Of a stretch of DNA of 10,906 bases, positions 1-6,036 are shown piece after piece. The stretch is taken from the NCBI GenBank assembly GCA_018883665.1, contig JAHLFU010000066.1, forward strand, positions 1 to 10,906. Reading direction: 5' to 3'. The stretch comes from Paraprevotella stercoravium. GTDB taxonomy: Bacteria; Bacteroidota; Bacteroidia; Bacteroidales; Bacteroidaceae. The position numbers and the translations under genes were made by a program. A model generated the notes under the pieces. It did not search any database. It was given only the letters and a program-made list of their open reading frames with translations, and was not told where the DNA came from. Position 1 is the stretch's first letter. The number at the start of each line of letters is the position of its first letter.

Positions 1-333
1 GTGGAACACTTGCCGATATTGGGTTATCATTTTATGTATCATGGTCATCATTTGATGTATATACCGGATAAAGGGGAAGGTCTTCTACGTTTTTGTGTGC
101 CGCATCTGTTAAAAGCGAAAGGCTATGACAAGTCAAAATTAGTGAAGGTCATAAATGAGACCAATAGAGAAGTGAAATATGTTAAAGTCATTGTTTTAGA
201 CAATGGTAGCGTTTCGCTGAATTACGACCATAAAATGACGGAACAGGAGAAGGTACATGAGATTGTGCCACATATTGTAAGGACATTAGATTTTGCATCC
301 GATTATTTGACAGATAAATTGAAAACGGTATGA
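1..333 (+). CDS. YbjN-like protein, probably 5'-truncated by the window edge
   Basis: The frame is open from the first base and ends with TGA at 331-333. The first codon is GTG, so a start there is possible, but the gene more likely begins upstream because YbjN-type proteins are usually longer (about 140-160 aa) than these 110 residues. The second half resembles the YbjN / type III secretion chaperone-like fold: a helix with the motif VINETNREV (about residues 50-58), then beta strands KVIVLDNGSVSLNYD (62-76), then a C-terminal helix. There is no signal peptide or membrane segment in the visible part, so a cytosolic location is inferred. Its stop overlaps the next start (ATGA at 330-333), which suggests translational coupling with the repeat protein downstream. 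The family call is by pattern only and the function is unknown. Confidence 0.55.
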   Translation: MEHLPILGYHFMYHGHHLMYIPDKGEGLLRFCVPHLLKAKGYDKSKLVKVINETNREVKYVKVIVLDNGSVSLNYDHKMTEQEKVHEIVPHIVRTLDFASDYLTDKLKTV

Positions 334-686
334 AACGATTTCTGATATTATTATCTTTCTTATTTTGTGTGATTGGAATATTTGCACAAAATGATTATTA
401 CATGAAGCAAGCTCAGTCGTATCAGCGTGAAGCAGAGTATTATACTAAACAAGCATTGGGGTATGAACGTGAAGTGGTGTATTACAACCGTCAGGTACGA
501 GATTATCTCCGTGAAGCTGAATATTATTCGAAGCGGCAGAATTATGACCGTGTAGAGTCGTATCAACGACGTGCAAGAAACGCTACGGAAAAAGCGGAAA
601 GTTATGCGCGTAAGGCAAAATACGCGAGAGAACGGGCGCAGTCTTATTTACGGAAAGCGATAAATGCTTTGGAACGGTCAGAATAA
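330..686 (+). CDS. Small secreted protein of tyrosine-rich 14-residue repeats
   Basis: This 118-aa protein has a clear signal peptide (residues 1-20, MKRFLILLSFLFCVIGIFAQ). Almost all of the mature chain is helical repeat. Residues 23-36, 37-50 and 51-64 are three copies of a YYxKQAxxYxREAE pattern. Residues 77-90, 91-104 and 105-118 are three copies of an SYxRKAxxAxERAE pattern. A 12-residue unit (65-76) joins the two sets. The 14-residue period equals two heptads, so a coiled coil or long helical rod in the periplasm or at the surface is inferred. It is rich in Tyr, Arg, Glu and Ala, with no cysteine in the mature part. No family was recognised. The ATG overlaps the stop of the upstream YbjN-like gene. 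The 340-bp spacer after it carries a MITE-like element, so it may not be co-transcribed with the BIG2 gene. Confidence 0.8.
   Translation: MKRFLILLSFLFCVIGIFAQNDYYMKQAQSYQREAEYYTKQALGYEREVVYYNRQVRDYLREAEYYSKRQNYDRVESYQRRARNATEKAESYARKAKYARERAQSYLRKAINALERSE
396..683 (+). repeat. 42-nt coding repeats (14-residue units)
   Basis: The mature part of the small secreted protein consists of seven successive units of 42 nt, one of them shortened to 36 nt (codons 65-76). At the protein level the units fall into two subtypes: Tyr-Tyr-led (units 1-4) and Ser-Tyr-led (units 5-7). The DNA copies have diverged at synonymous positions, so this is an old duplication kept by selection on the protein rather than a recent slippage array. 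Confidence 0.75.
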
Positions 687-745
687 TTTCGAAATAGATG
701 GTTACAAATATGTATTATACCTCATAAACAATAAAAAGAAGATAG

Positions 746-756
746 ATTATTAAGTA
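746..756 (+). repeat. 11-bp direct repeat flanking the MITE-like element, left copy
   Basis: ATTATTAAGTA at 746-756 is repeated exactly at 990-1000, just outside the other end of the element. It may be a target-site duplication or a pre-existing repeat. The right copy is separated from the inferred element end by a TA, so the duplication is not perfectly flush at both sides. Confidence 0.6.
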
Positions 757-987
757 GAGTGTCCAGTTTAATGTTCCAGTTTTTGCATTAAAAAACGAGT
801 TGTTTGTTTTCTAATGCATTGATAACCACATAATATGGACATTCAACAATAATAAAAGATTATAATGCATTTTCAGAGTGTTAAAATTAATCTGGCTAAG
901 CATTTGTTTCTGCCTTTATGTCAGATTTTTATAGATAAATGAAATGTTAAAATTGCAATAAAAATAAGAACATAAAACTGGACACCC
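757..987. mobile_element. MITE-like element with ~20-bp terminal inverted repeats
   Basis: The left end reads GTGTCCAGTTTAATGTTC (759-776). The reverse complement of the right end (968-985) reads GTGTCCAGTTTTATGTTC, which is 17 of 18 identical. Extending outward by two bases gives G-A against G-G, so the element is probably 757-987, about 231 bp. It has no coding capacity, as expected of a non-autonomous element mobilised by a transposase elsewhere. Both edges abut a TA (755-756 and 988-989), which would fit TA target duplication of the IS630/Tc1-mariner type. An 11-bp direct repeat (ATTATTAAGTA) also lies close outside both ends. The left TIR contains a second near copy of its core (TGTTCCAGTTT at 772-782). 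The parent transposon was not identified. Confidence 0.65.
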
Positions 988-989
988 TA

Positions 990-1000
990 ATTATTAAGTA
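990..1000 (+). repeat. 11-bp direct repeat flanking the MITE-like element, right copy
   Basis: Exact second copy of ATTATTAAGTA, the partner of 746-756. A looser ATTATTAA also occurs just before the vWA gene (around 3685), so this AT-rich string is not unique to the element's flanks. Confidence 0.6.
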
Positions 1001-1026
1001 TTGTAGAATAGTAAATGTAGATACAG

Positions 1027-2103
1027 ATGAAATCAGTTGGATACTTTTTAAAAATGATGATGCTTGTCGGAACAATCTGTTCCGTTCAGACAGCAAATGC
1101 ACAGATTAAGGATGGTGAAGCTATCGTGTATGAGGGGAAAACAGCAACCGTTTCTTTGGGAGCACCTTACCAAAGGACGTTGAAGCAAGCTACCAATATC
1201 TCTTATAGTTGGCGTTCGGAAAATGCCTCTTATATCGCTATAAAGAGTTCAACGAAAGATTATGCGGTTATCGAGGGGAAGAAGCCAATTTCTTCGTGTC
1301 GGCTGTATTACGATTGCCAGTATTTTATTGACGGTTTCTTTCGAACGATGAATTTTTATTATGAGATTACAGTCGAGGCTTCTACGGTTAAGGTGACCCG
1401 TATCTTGTTGAACCAGTCAGCGGTAGATATGGAGGTGGGCGGCAAGTTGCAGTTGAGTGCTACGGTATATCCTACTGATGCTACCAACCGTAATGTCAGT
1501 TGGTTTAGCAGTAATGCCGCTATCGCTTCGGTAAACTCCTATGGACTTGTGACCGCTTTATCTGCTGGCTCCACAACTATTACTTGCAGTGCTGCTGACG
1601 GAAGCGGCAAATATACTACATGTAAAATTATTGTGCGTTCGCCCGTTCAAGAGGTTGTTATTTCCGATGAAAGCGGATGGACGGATATACCTTCTGTCGC
1701 AAATGTCCGATATGAACGGACATTCGAAAAAGGTTGGAATAGCGTATGTCTGCCTTTTGCTATAGATGCGGAACTAGTGGGATTGCAGAATGCTCGGATT
1801 GCCTTATTGAATGAAGTGAAAACTGTCGGTGATGCAATATACATATCGTATCAGGTAGTAAATCGGGTGGAAGCAGGAGTACCTTGTTTGGTTTATGTTC
1901 CGGTAGAGCAAAAGGTTCAGATAAGTCTAAACAATGTATCATTGGTCAGTGAACCAGATGAAAGCGGATTGCTGAAAGGAGTATTTATGAAAACACTTAT
2001 CGGTAAGGAGTGTTATAAGTTAGCTCCGGATGGAGAGTCATTTGCGGTAACCAAGACACCATTTGCTGTTTGTTACCCATTTAGGGCATACATAAAGAAG
2101 TAG
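1027..2103 (+). CDS. Secreted protein with a BIG2 (bacterial Ig-like) domain
   Basis: This 358-aa protein has a signal peptide (about residues 1-26) with a hydrophobic core MMMLVGTICSV and a likely cut near ANA-Q. Residues about 30-118 form a beta-rich N-terminal region. Residues about 122-204 are a BIG2 fold, with typical family motifs: the opening VTRILLNQSAVDMEVGGKL, the ATVYPTDATNRNVSWFSSN segment, then IASVNSYGLVTALSAGSTTI. The last third (about 228-358) starts with YERTFEKGWNSVCLPF and resembles C-terminal modules seen in secreted Bacteroides proteins of unknown role. BIG2 domains are known from surface adhesins and polysaccharide-binding proteins, so a surface or periplasmic binding role is inferred. 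It sits 50 bp upstream of the fimbrillin-like lipoprotein and is probably co-transcribed with it. The ATG at 1027 is chosen because it gives the intact signal peptide. Confidence 0.85.
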   Translation: MKSVGYFLKMMMLVGTICSVQTANAQIKDGEAIVYEGKTATVSLGAPYQRTLKQATNISYSWRSENASYIAIKSSTKDYAVIEGKKPISSCRLYYDCQYFIDGFFRTMNFYYEITVEASTVKVTRILLNQSAVDMEVGGKLQLSATVYPTDATNRNVSWFSSNAAIASVNSYGLVTALSAGSTTITCSAADGSGKYTTCKIIVRSPVQEVVISDESGWTDIPSVANVRYERTFEKGWNSVCLPFAIDAELVGLQNARIALLNEVKTVGDAIYISYQVVNRVEAGVPCLVYVPVEQKVQISLNNVSLVSEPDESGLLKGVFMKTLIGKECYKLAPDGESFAVTKTPFAVCYPFRAYIKK

Positions 2104-2153
2104 TTTGAAAAGGATAAGTTTTTGGAGTATTAATTTTAAAATGATAAAGAATT

Positions 2154-3029
2154 ATGAAAGCAAAATTGTTTTTTAGTGTAGTAGCGATGTTATCGTTAGT
2201 TTCTTGTACAGAAAATATAGACATTGAATTGAAAGACGAAGTTTCTCCTGTTGAAAAGGTTGTATTTTCTGCATTTATGGAAAATTATGCAGAGTCAAGG
2301 ACCGGGATTTCCGATTATCCCACTTTCGGTTATTATTCTCTTTTTTGGACGAGAGGAGACGCTATCAGTATTTACGATGGGAGAAATACTGCTGTATTCA
2401 CTACAGAAAATGACAAAAGCTCATTCGCTGAATTTGTTTTATCTGAAGGGCAGATTAATAATGAAGCATCTGAGTATAAAGCTTTTTATCCGTCGAATAT
2501 TACCGTGTACAACCAGAAGCTTCCGGAGACTCAGCATTATGTAAAAGATAATGTGAAAAACTTCCCGATGTACGCTTATTCCCAAAGCAAGGATTTAAAG
2601 TTTAAAAATTTGTGTGGCATCATTCAATTAAGTTTGAAAAATGGAGCGGATAGTCCAATCGGAGTGTCGTCAATCGGTTTGTCATCTGTCAATTCAGGTA
2701 TGAGTGGAGAGTTCACAATTGGAATAGATGGAGCAGCGGAAGTTGAAGGAACCGGTGGAGTGGTTCTTGTTTGTGAAAAAACGGTTTCTTTGAGTGAGTT
2801 TACAGAGACCGATTTTAATATTATTGTACCCCAAGGGGAGTATGATCCTTTAAGAGTTGATCTTCATTTGGCGGATGGAAAAGTGATGCAACTGGCTTCG
2901 ACAGACAAGGTGAGTGTAAAGCGGAGTGGCATGACCCGGATTGAGTTGACTTTAAGCGAATCGTCATACGAATCTTCCTTGGAAATGATTCCGGTAACAG
3001 AAGCGGATGTGGATTTTACCGACCGATGA
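2154..3029 (+). CDS. Fimbrillin-like (Mfa/FimA-type) lipoprotein
   Basis: This 291-aa protein starts with an SPII signal: a basic and hydrophobic start, then the lipobox LVSC with the lipidated cysteine at residue 18. The body matches the Bacteroidetes fimbrillin family pattern: KVVFSAFMEN (35-44), SRTGIS, LFWTRGDAISIYDG (about 63-76), FTTENDKSSFAEF, then a KAFYPSNI segment and a later KFKNLCGIIQLSL block. Family members are exported as lipoproteins and many are assembled into surface pili after protease cleavage, some as accessory or tip subunits. No gene for an anchor or another pilin is visible in the window, so this may be an orphan surface lipoprotein rather than a shaft pilin. It follows the BIG2 gene by 50 bp. 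After its stop there is a possible hairpin terminator, which would end this unit. Confidence 0.8.
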   Translation: MKAKLFFSVVAMLSLVSCTENIDIELKDEVSPVEKVVFSAFMENYAESRTGISDYPTFGYYSLFWTRGDAISIYDGRNTAVFTTENDKSSFAEFVLSEGQINNEASEYKAFYPSNITVYNQKLPETQHYVKDNVKNFPMYAYSQSKDLKFKNLCGIIQLSLKNGADSPIGVSSIGLSSVNSGMSGEFTIGIDGAAEVEGTGGVVLVCEKTVSLSEFTETDFNIIVPQGEYDPLRVDLHLADGKVMQLASTDKVSVKRSGMTRIELTLSESSYESSLEMIPVTEADVDFTDR

Positions 3030-3044
3030 CGCTAAAATAAAAAT

Positions 3045-3082
3045 ATGAAAGAGTAGGGTTACTTGTAGCTCTTTTCTTTCAT
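3045..3082 (+). terminator. Possible hairpin after the fimbrillin-like gene
   Basis: The gap after the stop at 3029 holds an inverted repeat. AAAGAG (3048-3053) pairs with CTCTTT (3069-3074), and an alternative pairing is ATGAAA (3045-3050) with TTTCAT (3077-3082). The right arm is T-rich, but there is no clean run of T after it. It may be a weak terminator or an attenuating hairpin between the surface-protein genes and the downstream trio. Confidence 0.35.
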
Positions 3083-3103
3083 AGACAGTCAAAATTAATT
3101 ATT

Positions 3104-3110
3104 AGAGGTG
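3104..3110 (+). promoter_or_regulatory. Strong ribosome binding site before the 188-aa gene
   Basis: AGAGGTG lies 8 bp before the ATG at 3119. This is a good Shine-Dalgarno match, unlike most genes in the window, which have AT-rich leaders without one. It supports the chosen start. Confidence 0.6.
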
Positions 3111-3118
3111 AAGCGCGT

Positions 3119-3685
3119 ATGAAAGTTTTCGATTTCTTTAAACAGGGAAAAGCCAAAGGAAAAGCAGGTGAGCTATATTTTCAGCTTTGTGGGGAAAAGT
3201 ATGCAAACTATCCGTTTCAGACGAAGGATTTGGATGAGGGGATGGCTGTAGTAAGCGAAGTGATTATGCAATATTGGAAACCGCGTTATTTATTGGATCA
3301 TGACAGGCACCGTGCATACGAGTTCATGAGCCGTGACGAATGCCTGCAAACGGTGAGACAAGAAGATATAGCTTGGGAGAAGCTGGCTGCTTTGCCATCG
3401 GGTGCTATCAGTCTTGCGAAAGAGCGTTCGGCTCATTATCCTACGTTGATTGGTCATTTTAAAAACGGTGTGGCGGAAGTGAGCTGGGAATTGAATCCAG
3501 ATGGTTATTATTTTATGGATGAAGATGGTTTCGGTATGACTGACGATGAAGAGATAACGGTTTACGGCTTTATTGACAGGACAGCTTCGGTTGTCGTCAA
3601 ATTTCAGCCCGTTAGTGATTCTAAGGAATGGGAGGCGATGAGGGAACTTGCAGAGAAGAGAGTAAAAGCATGTAAAAGATATTAA
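3119..3685 (+). CDS. Uncharacterised 188-aa protein
   Basis: No family was recognised. The protein has no signal peptide or membrane segment and looks soluble and cytosolic. The start (MKVFDFFKQGKAKGKAGELY) is basic. The middle (about 35-100) is predicted helical, with charged stretches such as LLDHDRHRAYEF. A strongly acidic, aromatic segment spans about residues 124-146 (from ELNPDGYYFM to TDDEEITVYG) and is followed by beta strands and a basic C-terminal helix. The acidic segment could bind cations, but it does not match an EF-hand. A good ribosome binding site supports the ATG at 3119. The vWA gene follows after 21 bp, so the two are probably translated from one message and may act together. 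Confidence 0.75.
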   Translation: MKVFDFFKQGKAKGKAGELYFQLCGEKYANYPFQTKDLDEGMAVVSEVIMQYWKPRYLLDHDRHRAYEFMSRDECLQTVRQEDIAWEKLAALPSGAISLAKERSAHYPTLIGHFKNGVAEVSWELNPDGYYFMDEDGFGMTDDEEITVYGFIDRTASVVVKFQPVSDSKEWEAMRELAEKRVKACKRY

Positions 3686-3706
3686 TTATTAAATGTAAAT
3701 ACGGAT

Positions 3707-4441
3707 ATGGAAGAAATGAAATCTGAAGCAAAAGTGACTAAGACAAAAGTGTTTAATGTGATTATCCTTGACCGTAGCGGCTCAATGGCAACCATTCGTT
3801 CTGCCGCAATTGGCGGTTTAAATGAAACGTTGGTAAGCATTCAGAAAGCACAAGAAAAATTCTCCGACACTCAAGAACATTTTGTGTCGTTGGTGATGTT
3901 TTGCAGTTGCGAGACAAAGCTATTTTTTGATAAGTTGCCGGTTCGAAAGGCGCATCCTCTTAAATGGAATGATTATGAGCCGTGTTGCTGTACACCGTTA
4001 TTTGATGCCATGGGGTTCACGCTTACGGCTATGCGTAAATATATAAAAGGTATGGAAGATGTAGCGGTAATGGTGACCATTATTACCGACGGGTTGGAGA
4101 ATGCGTCTAAAGAATACAACGGGCAAGCTATTAAGCGTTTGGTGGAAGAGCTTCGCGGTGAAGGTTGGAGTTTTACTTATATGGGTGCCAATCAGGATGC
4201 TGTAGAAGTAGCCATGAATATGTCTATTCGTAACTCGCGTAATTTTGAATATAATGATGCCGGTACACGTGAAAGTATGCGAAAGGATAGTTGTACGCGT
4301 ATGAATTTCTTCACCAAACTGGCCGACTTCAAGAGGGCTGAATATGAATGTAGCCGGGCTCCGATGTCTGTGGAAGAACGGAGGAAATGTTATACTTCGA
4401 TGGCAGACGAGGCTTTTGACGAAGAGGAAAGTAAATCTTAA
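3707..4441 (+). CDS. von Willebrand factor A (vWA) domain protein with intact MIDAS
   Basis: This 244-aa protein has no signal peptide, so it is probably cytosolic. Nearly the whole length is a vWA fold. The metal-ion-dependent adhesion site is complete: D22-R-S24-G-S26 (in VIILDRSGSMATI), T96 in the segment CCCTPLFDAM, and D128 in IITDGLEN. Such domains bind divalent metal and mediate protein-protein contacts, often in complexes with ATPases or envelope machinery. Unusual details are three consecutive cysteines (C93-C95) just before the MIDAS threonine, and C66 and C68 in the strand MFCSCET. The C-terminal 60 residues are charged and helical, ending in a Glu/Lys/Ser-rich tail. The ATG at 3707 is used, and Met4 would be an alternative start. 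It lies 21 bp after the 188-aa gene and 12 bp before the WG-repeat gene. The partner is unknown. Confidence 0.88.
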   Translation: MEEMKSEAKVTKTKVFNVIILDRSGSMATIRSAAIGGLNETLVSIQKAQEKFSDTQEHFVSLVMFCSCETKLFFDKLPVRKAHPLKWNDYEPCCCTPLFDAMGFTLTAMRKYIKGMEDVAVMVTIITDGLENASKEYNGQAIKRLVEELRGEGWSFTYMGANQDAVEVAMNMSIRNSRNFEYNDAGTRESMRKDSCTRMNFFTKLADFKRAEYECSRAPMSVEERRKCYTSMADEAFDEEESKS

Positions 4442-4453
4442 AAGCTCAATGAA

Positions 4454-5653
4454 ATGAAGAAGACGATATCATTCAGGTTGTTTTTTACCGTATTGGGAAG
4501 AGGAATCTGTCAGGTGTTCCGTTTTATCGGGAAACTTTTCGGTTATAAGGACAAAAGTACATACGCTAAAGTGGTATGGCGTATTTCCGCCACTTGTTTA
4601 ACCACCTTATTGTTATTGTTTACCTTTTGCGTGCTATATGCTTTTGTGACAAATGTAATTATTCCAAAATGGACGGATTTCCGGATTCAGAAATATGCTT
4701 GGGAGAATACGCCTATCAGCCACCGCATCGTATTCCAACAGAATTACCGGGAGAAGGAAACAAGAGTATATGACAAGGTTGCGAAAAAAGTTTTGCTTAA
4801 AGATATAGACTGGGTAGTGACATCAGATGATAACGATAGTCTGGCTGTATTTGCGCAAGCTGGTAAACGTGGATATCTAAACCGTTTCACAGGCGAAGTC
4901 AAGATACCTGCCGTTTATTCGAAAGCATGGGTGTTTTCTGAAGGAATGGCTGCTGTAGAAAAAGACGGGAGGCTGTTGTTTATCAATCATGCCGGAGAAA
5001 CGGTTATTGATAAAGGTTTCGAGGTGCATCCCGAATTATCTGCATACGCTTTTCATGACGGGTATTGTTTGATAAAGAATCCGGCAGACGGAAAGGTCGG
5101 GTTGATAAACCGGAAGGGTGACTGGGCATTGATGCCGGAATATCTACATGTTCGCCGTGCGGATAGTCTTTGGGTCGTAGAGAAAGACAACGGTGAAGAG
5201 GCGGTATTGGATAGTGGTATGAAGGTCGTATTGCCGTTTGCGAAAGTGCATTATTCAGTGACGGATGAGGCCGTTTTCGCGACGTTGCCGGACCATACGG
5301 TATGCAAGTATAGTTTGAATGGGAAACTTTTGAATTGTTCTGTCATTACATTTGTGTATCCGTTGACTTACGAAACAGATCAATTGTATTATGGTACAGT
5401 GAAGAAATATGACGAAGAAGGTCGTGTGGAGAGTGAAGTAATAGATACCGAACCTTATCATACGCAAGCTGTAGCCCACTGCCGGCGTTATCAGGGAGAA
5501 TATGGCTGGTATGGGTTAATGTCATCTGAAGGGCATATAATCACACCGCCTTCTTATTCCGATATTATTGCCATTGGAGCGGATTTATACCTTTGCCGGA
5601 ACGAGGAGGGATATGGAGTTTTGTTGGATAGCAAAGGAAAAAGGGTTGAATAA
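4454..5653 (+). CDS. Membrane-anchored WG-repeat protein
   Basis: This 399-aa protein begins with a basic 40-residue cytosolic segment. One transmembrane helix follows (about 44-70, with the core TCLTTLLLLFTFCVLYAF), and the remaining ~325 residues are probably periplasmic. The soluble part contains WG-type beta repeats: GKRGYLNRFTGEVKIPAVYS (137-156) continuing into FSEGMAAVEKDGRLLFI, then GKVGLINRKGDWALMPEY (213-230), and a last one at GWYGLMSSEGHIITPPSYSD (351-370) ending in EGYGVLLDSKGK. WG repeats form propeller- or solenoid-like binding surfaces of unknown ligand. The gap from the vWA gene is only 12 bp, so the two are almost surely co-transcribed. A cytosolic vWA partner with a membrane-anchored beta-repeat protein suggests an envelope-linked complex, which is inference. 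The gene is the last of the plus-strand run and faces the minus-strand genes. Confidence 0.85.
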   Translation: MKKTISFRLFFTVLGRGICQVFRFIGKLFGYKDKSTYAKVVWRISATCLTTLLLLFTFCVLYAFVTNVIIPKWTDFRIQKYAWENTPISHRIVFQQNYREKETRVYDKVAKKVLLKDIDWVVTSDDNDSLAVFAQAGKRGYLNRFTGEVKIPAVYSKAWVFSEGMAAVEKDGRLLFINHAGETVIDKGFEVHPELSAYAFHDGYCLIKNPADGKVGLINRKGDWALMPEYLHVRRADSLWVVEKDNGEEAVLDSGMKVVLPFAKVHYSVTDEAVFATLPDHTVCKYSLNGKLLNCSVITFVYPLTYETDQLYYGTVKKYDEEGRVESEVIDTEPYHTQAVAHCRRYQGEYGWYGLMSSEGHIITPPSYSDIIAIGADLYLCRNEEGYGVLLDSKGKRVE

Positions 5654-5807
5654 ATTGCTGTATCCGTTGTTGGGCTTACACGACCGTATGTTTCAGTGGT
5701 TATGGGCGGCATGTATAAGTCATTACGGGCGGTTATGATGGCTGTTGCGGACAATGATGATACTTATTGCGGGCGGTTAGGGAAATAGTTGTACTTCGTA
5801 GTGAAGC
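5654..5807. other. Convergent intergenic segment with GGGCGG-type repeats
   Basis: This stretch lies between the WG-repeat stop and the stop of the mnmD remnant. No gene is supported. It is more GC-rich than the other spacers. It holds two near-identical 14-mers, ATTACGGGCGGTTA (5722-5735) and ATTGCGGGCGGTTA (5766-5779), 44 bp apart. A 10-bp arm TATTGCGGGC (5765-5774) is the exact inverse of GCCCGCAATA (5821-5830) inside the mnmD remnant. A short inner hairpin (CTTC/GAAG near 5794-5806) lies between the arms. This could be a bidirectional terminator or further decayed sequence. Confidence 0.4.
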
Positions 5808-6036
5808 TCAAACCTTGCCTGCCCGCAATATTTCGCGTTTACCTTCAAGTGGATCAGGTAAGTGTTCTACCGTGAAACCTACGGCTTGAAGGGTGCAGCA
5901 CACTGCGCCTTTGGCACAGTAGGTGGTGAGGATACCTCCGGGGTGAAGACAGTTGAAAAGGCGTGCAAAGAGGTCTTGTGTCCACATCTCTGGTTACTTT
6001 TCGGGTGCGAATGCATCGAAATAAAGACACCATGCC
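5808..6036 (-). pseudogene. mnmD: Degraded 3' fragment of mnmD (tRNA mnm5s2U34 methyltransferase)
   Basis: Reading the minus strand from about 6036 to the TGA at 5808-5810 gives YFDAFAPEK, then a stop (TAA, 5994-5996), then PEMWTQDLFARL, HPGGILTTYCAKGAV, LQAVGFTVEHLP and GKREILRAGKV. This is the C-terminal signature of MnmD, the SAM-dependent methyltransferase that completes mnm5s2U34 in the tRNA wobble position. In intact proteins the stop position is normally Gln (PEKQPEMW), and the block after GAV normally carries RR. Here it reads CC, from two CGC-to-TGC type changes. The SAM-binding front half of the protein is absent. The fragment begins immediately after the stop of the DUF1847 gene, so a deletion probably joined the two. 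A 58-codon frame starting at the Met of PEMW stays open, but it lacks the cofactor site and is not credible as an enzyme. Confidence 0.85.

Larger units (their letters stand above)
687..1026. other. AT-rich spacer of 340 bp, no gene
   Basis: No convincing coding frame lies between the repeat protein and the BIG2 gene. The interval is strongly AT-rich and is mostly occupied by the MITE-like element at 757-987. About 70 bp of plain AT-rich sequence lies before the element and 39 bp between it and the BIG2 start codon. No TANNTTTG box was found. If the BIG2 gene has its own promoter, it would have to lie in or beside the element. Confidence 0.7.

Noticed and set aside
396..683. Possible CRISPR-like or slippage repeat array
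   Set aside because: The 42-nt periodicity is conserved only at the protein level, and the DNA copies differ at many synonymous positions with no spacers.
3089..3097. TAATTTTG on the minus strand, a match to the Bacteroides -7 box
   Set aside because: It faces left into the end of the fimbrillin-like gene, has no TTTG at the right -33 distance, and no minus-strand gene follows.
5654..5788. In-frame extension of 44 codons after the WG-repeat stop
   Set aside because: The frame stays open to TAG at 5786-5788, but it has no recognisable motif and no separate start with a ribosome binding site. The WG protein already ends on a complete repeat, so read-through is not supported.
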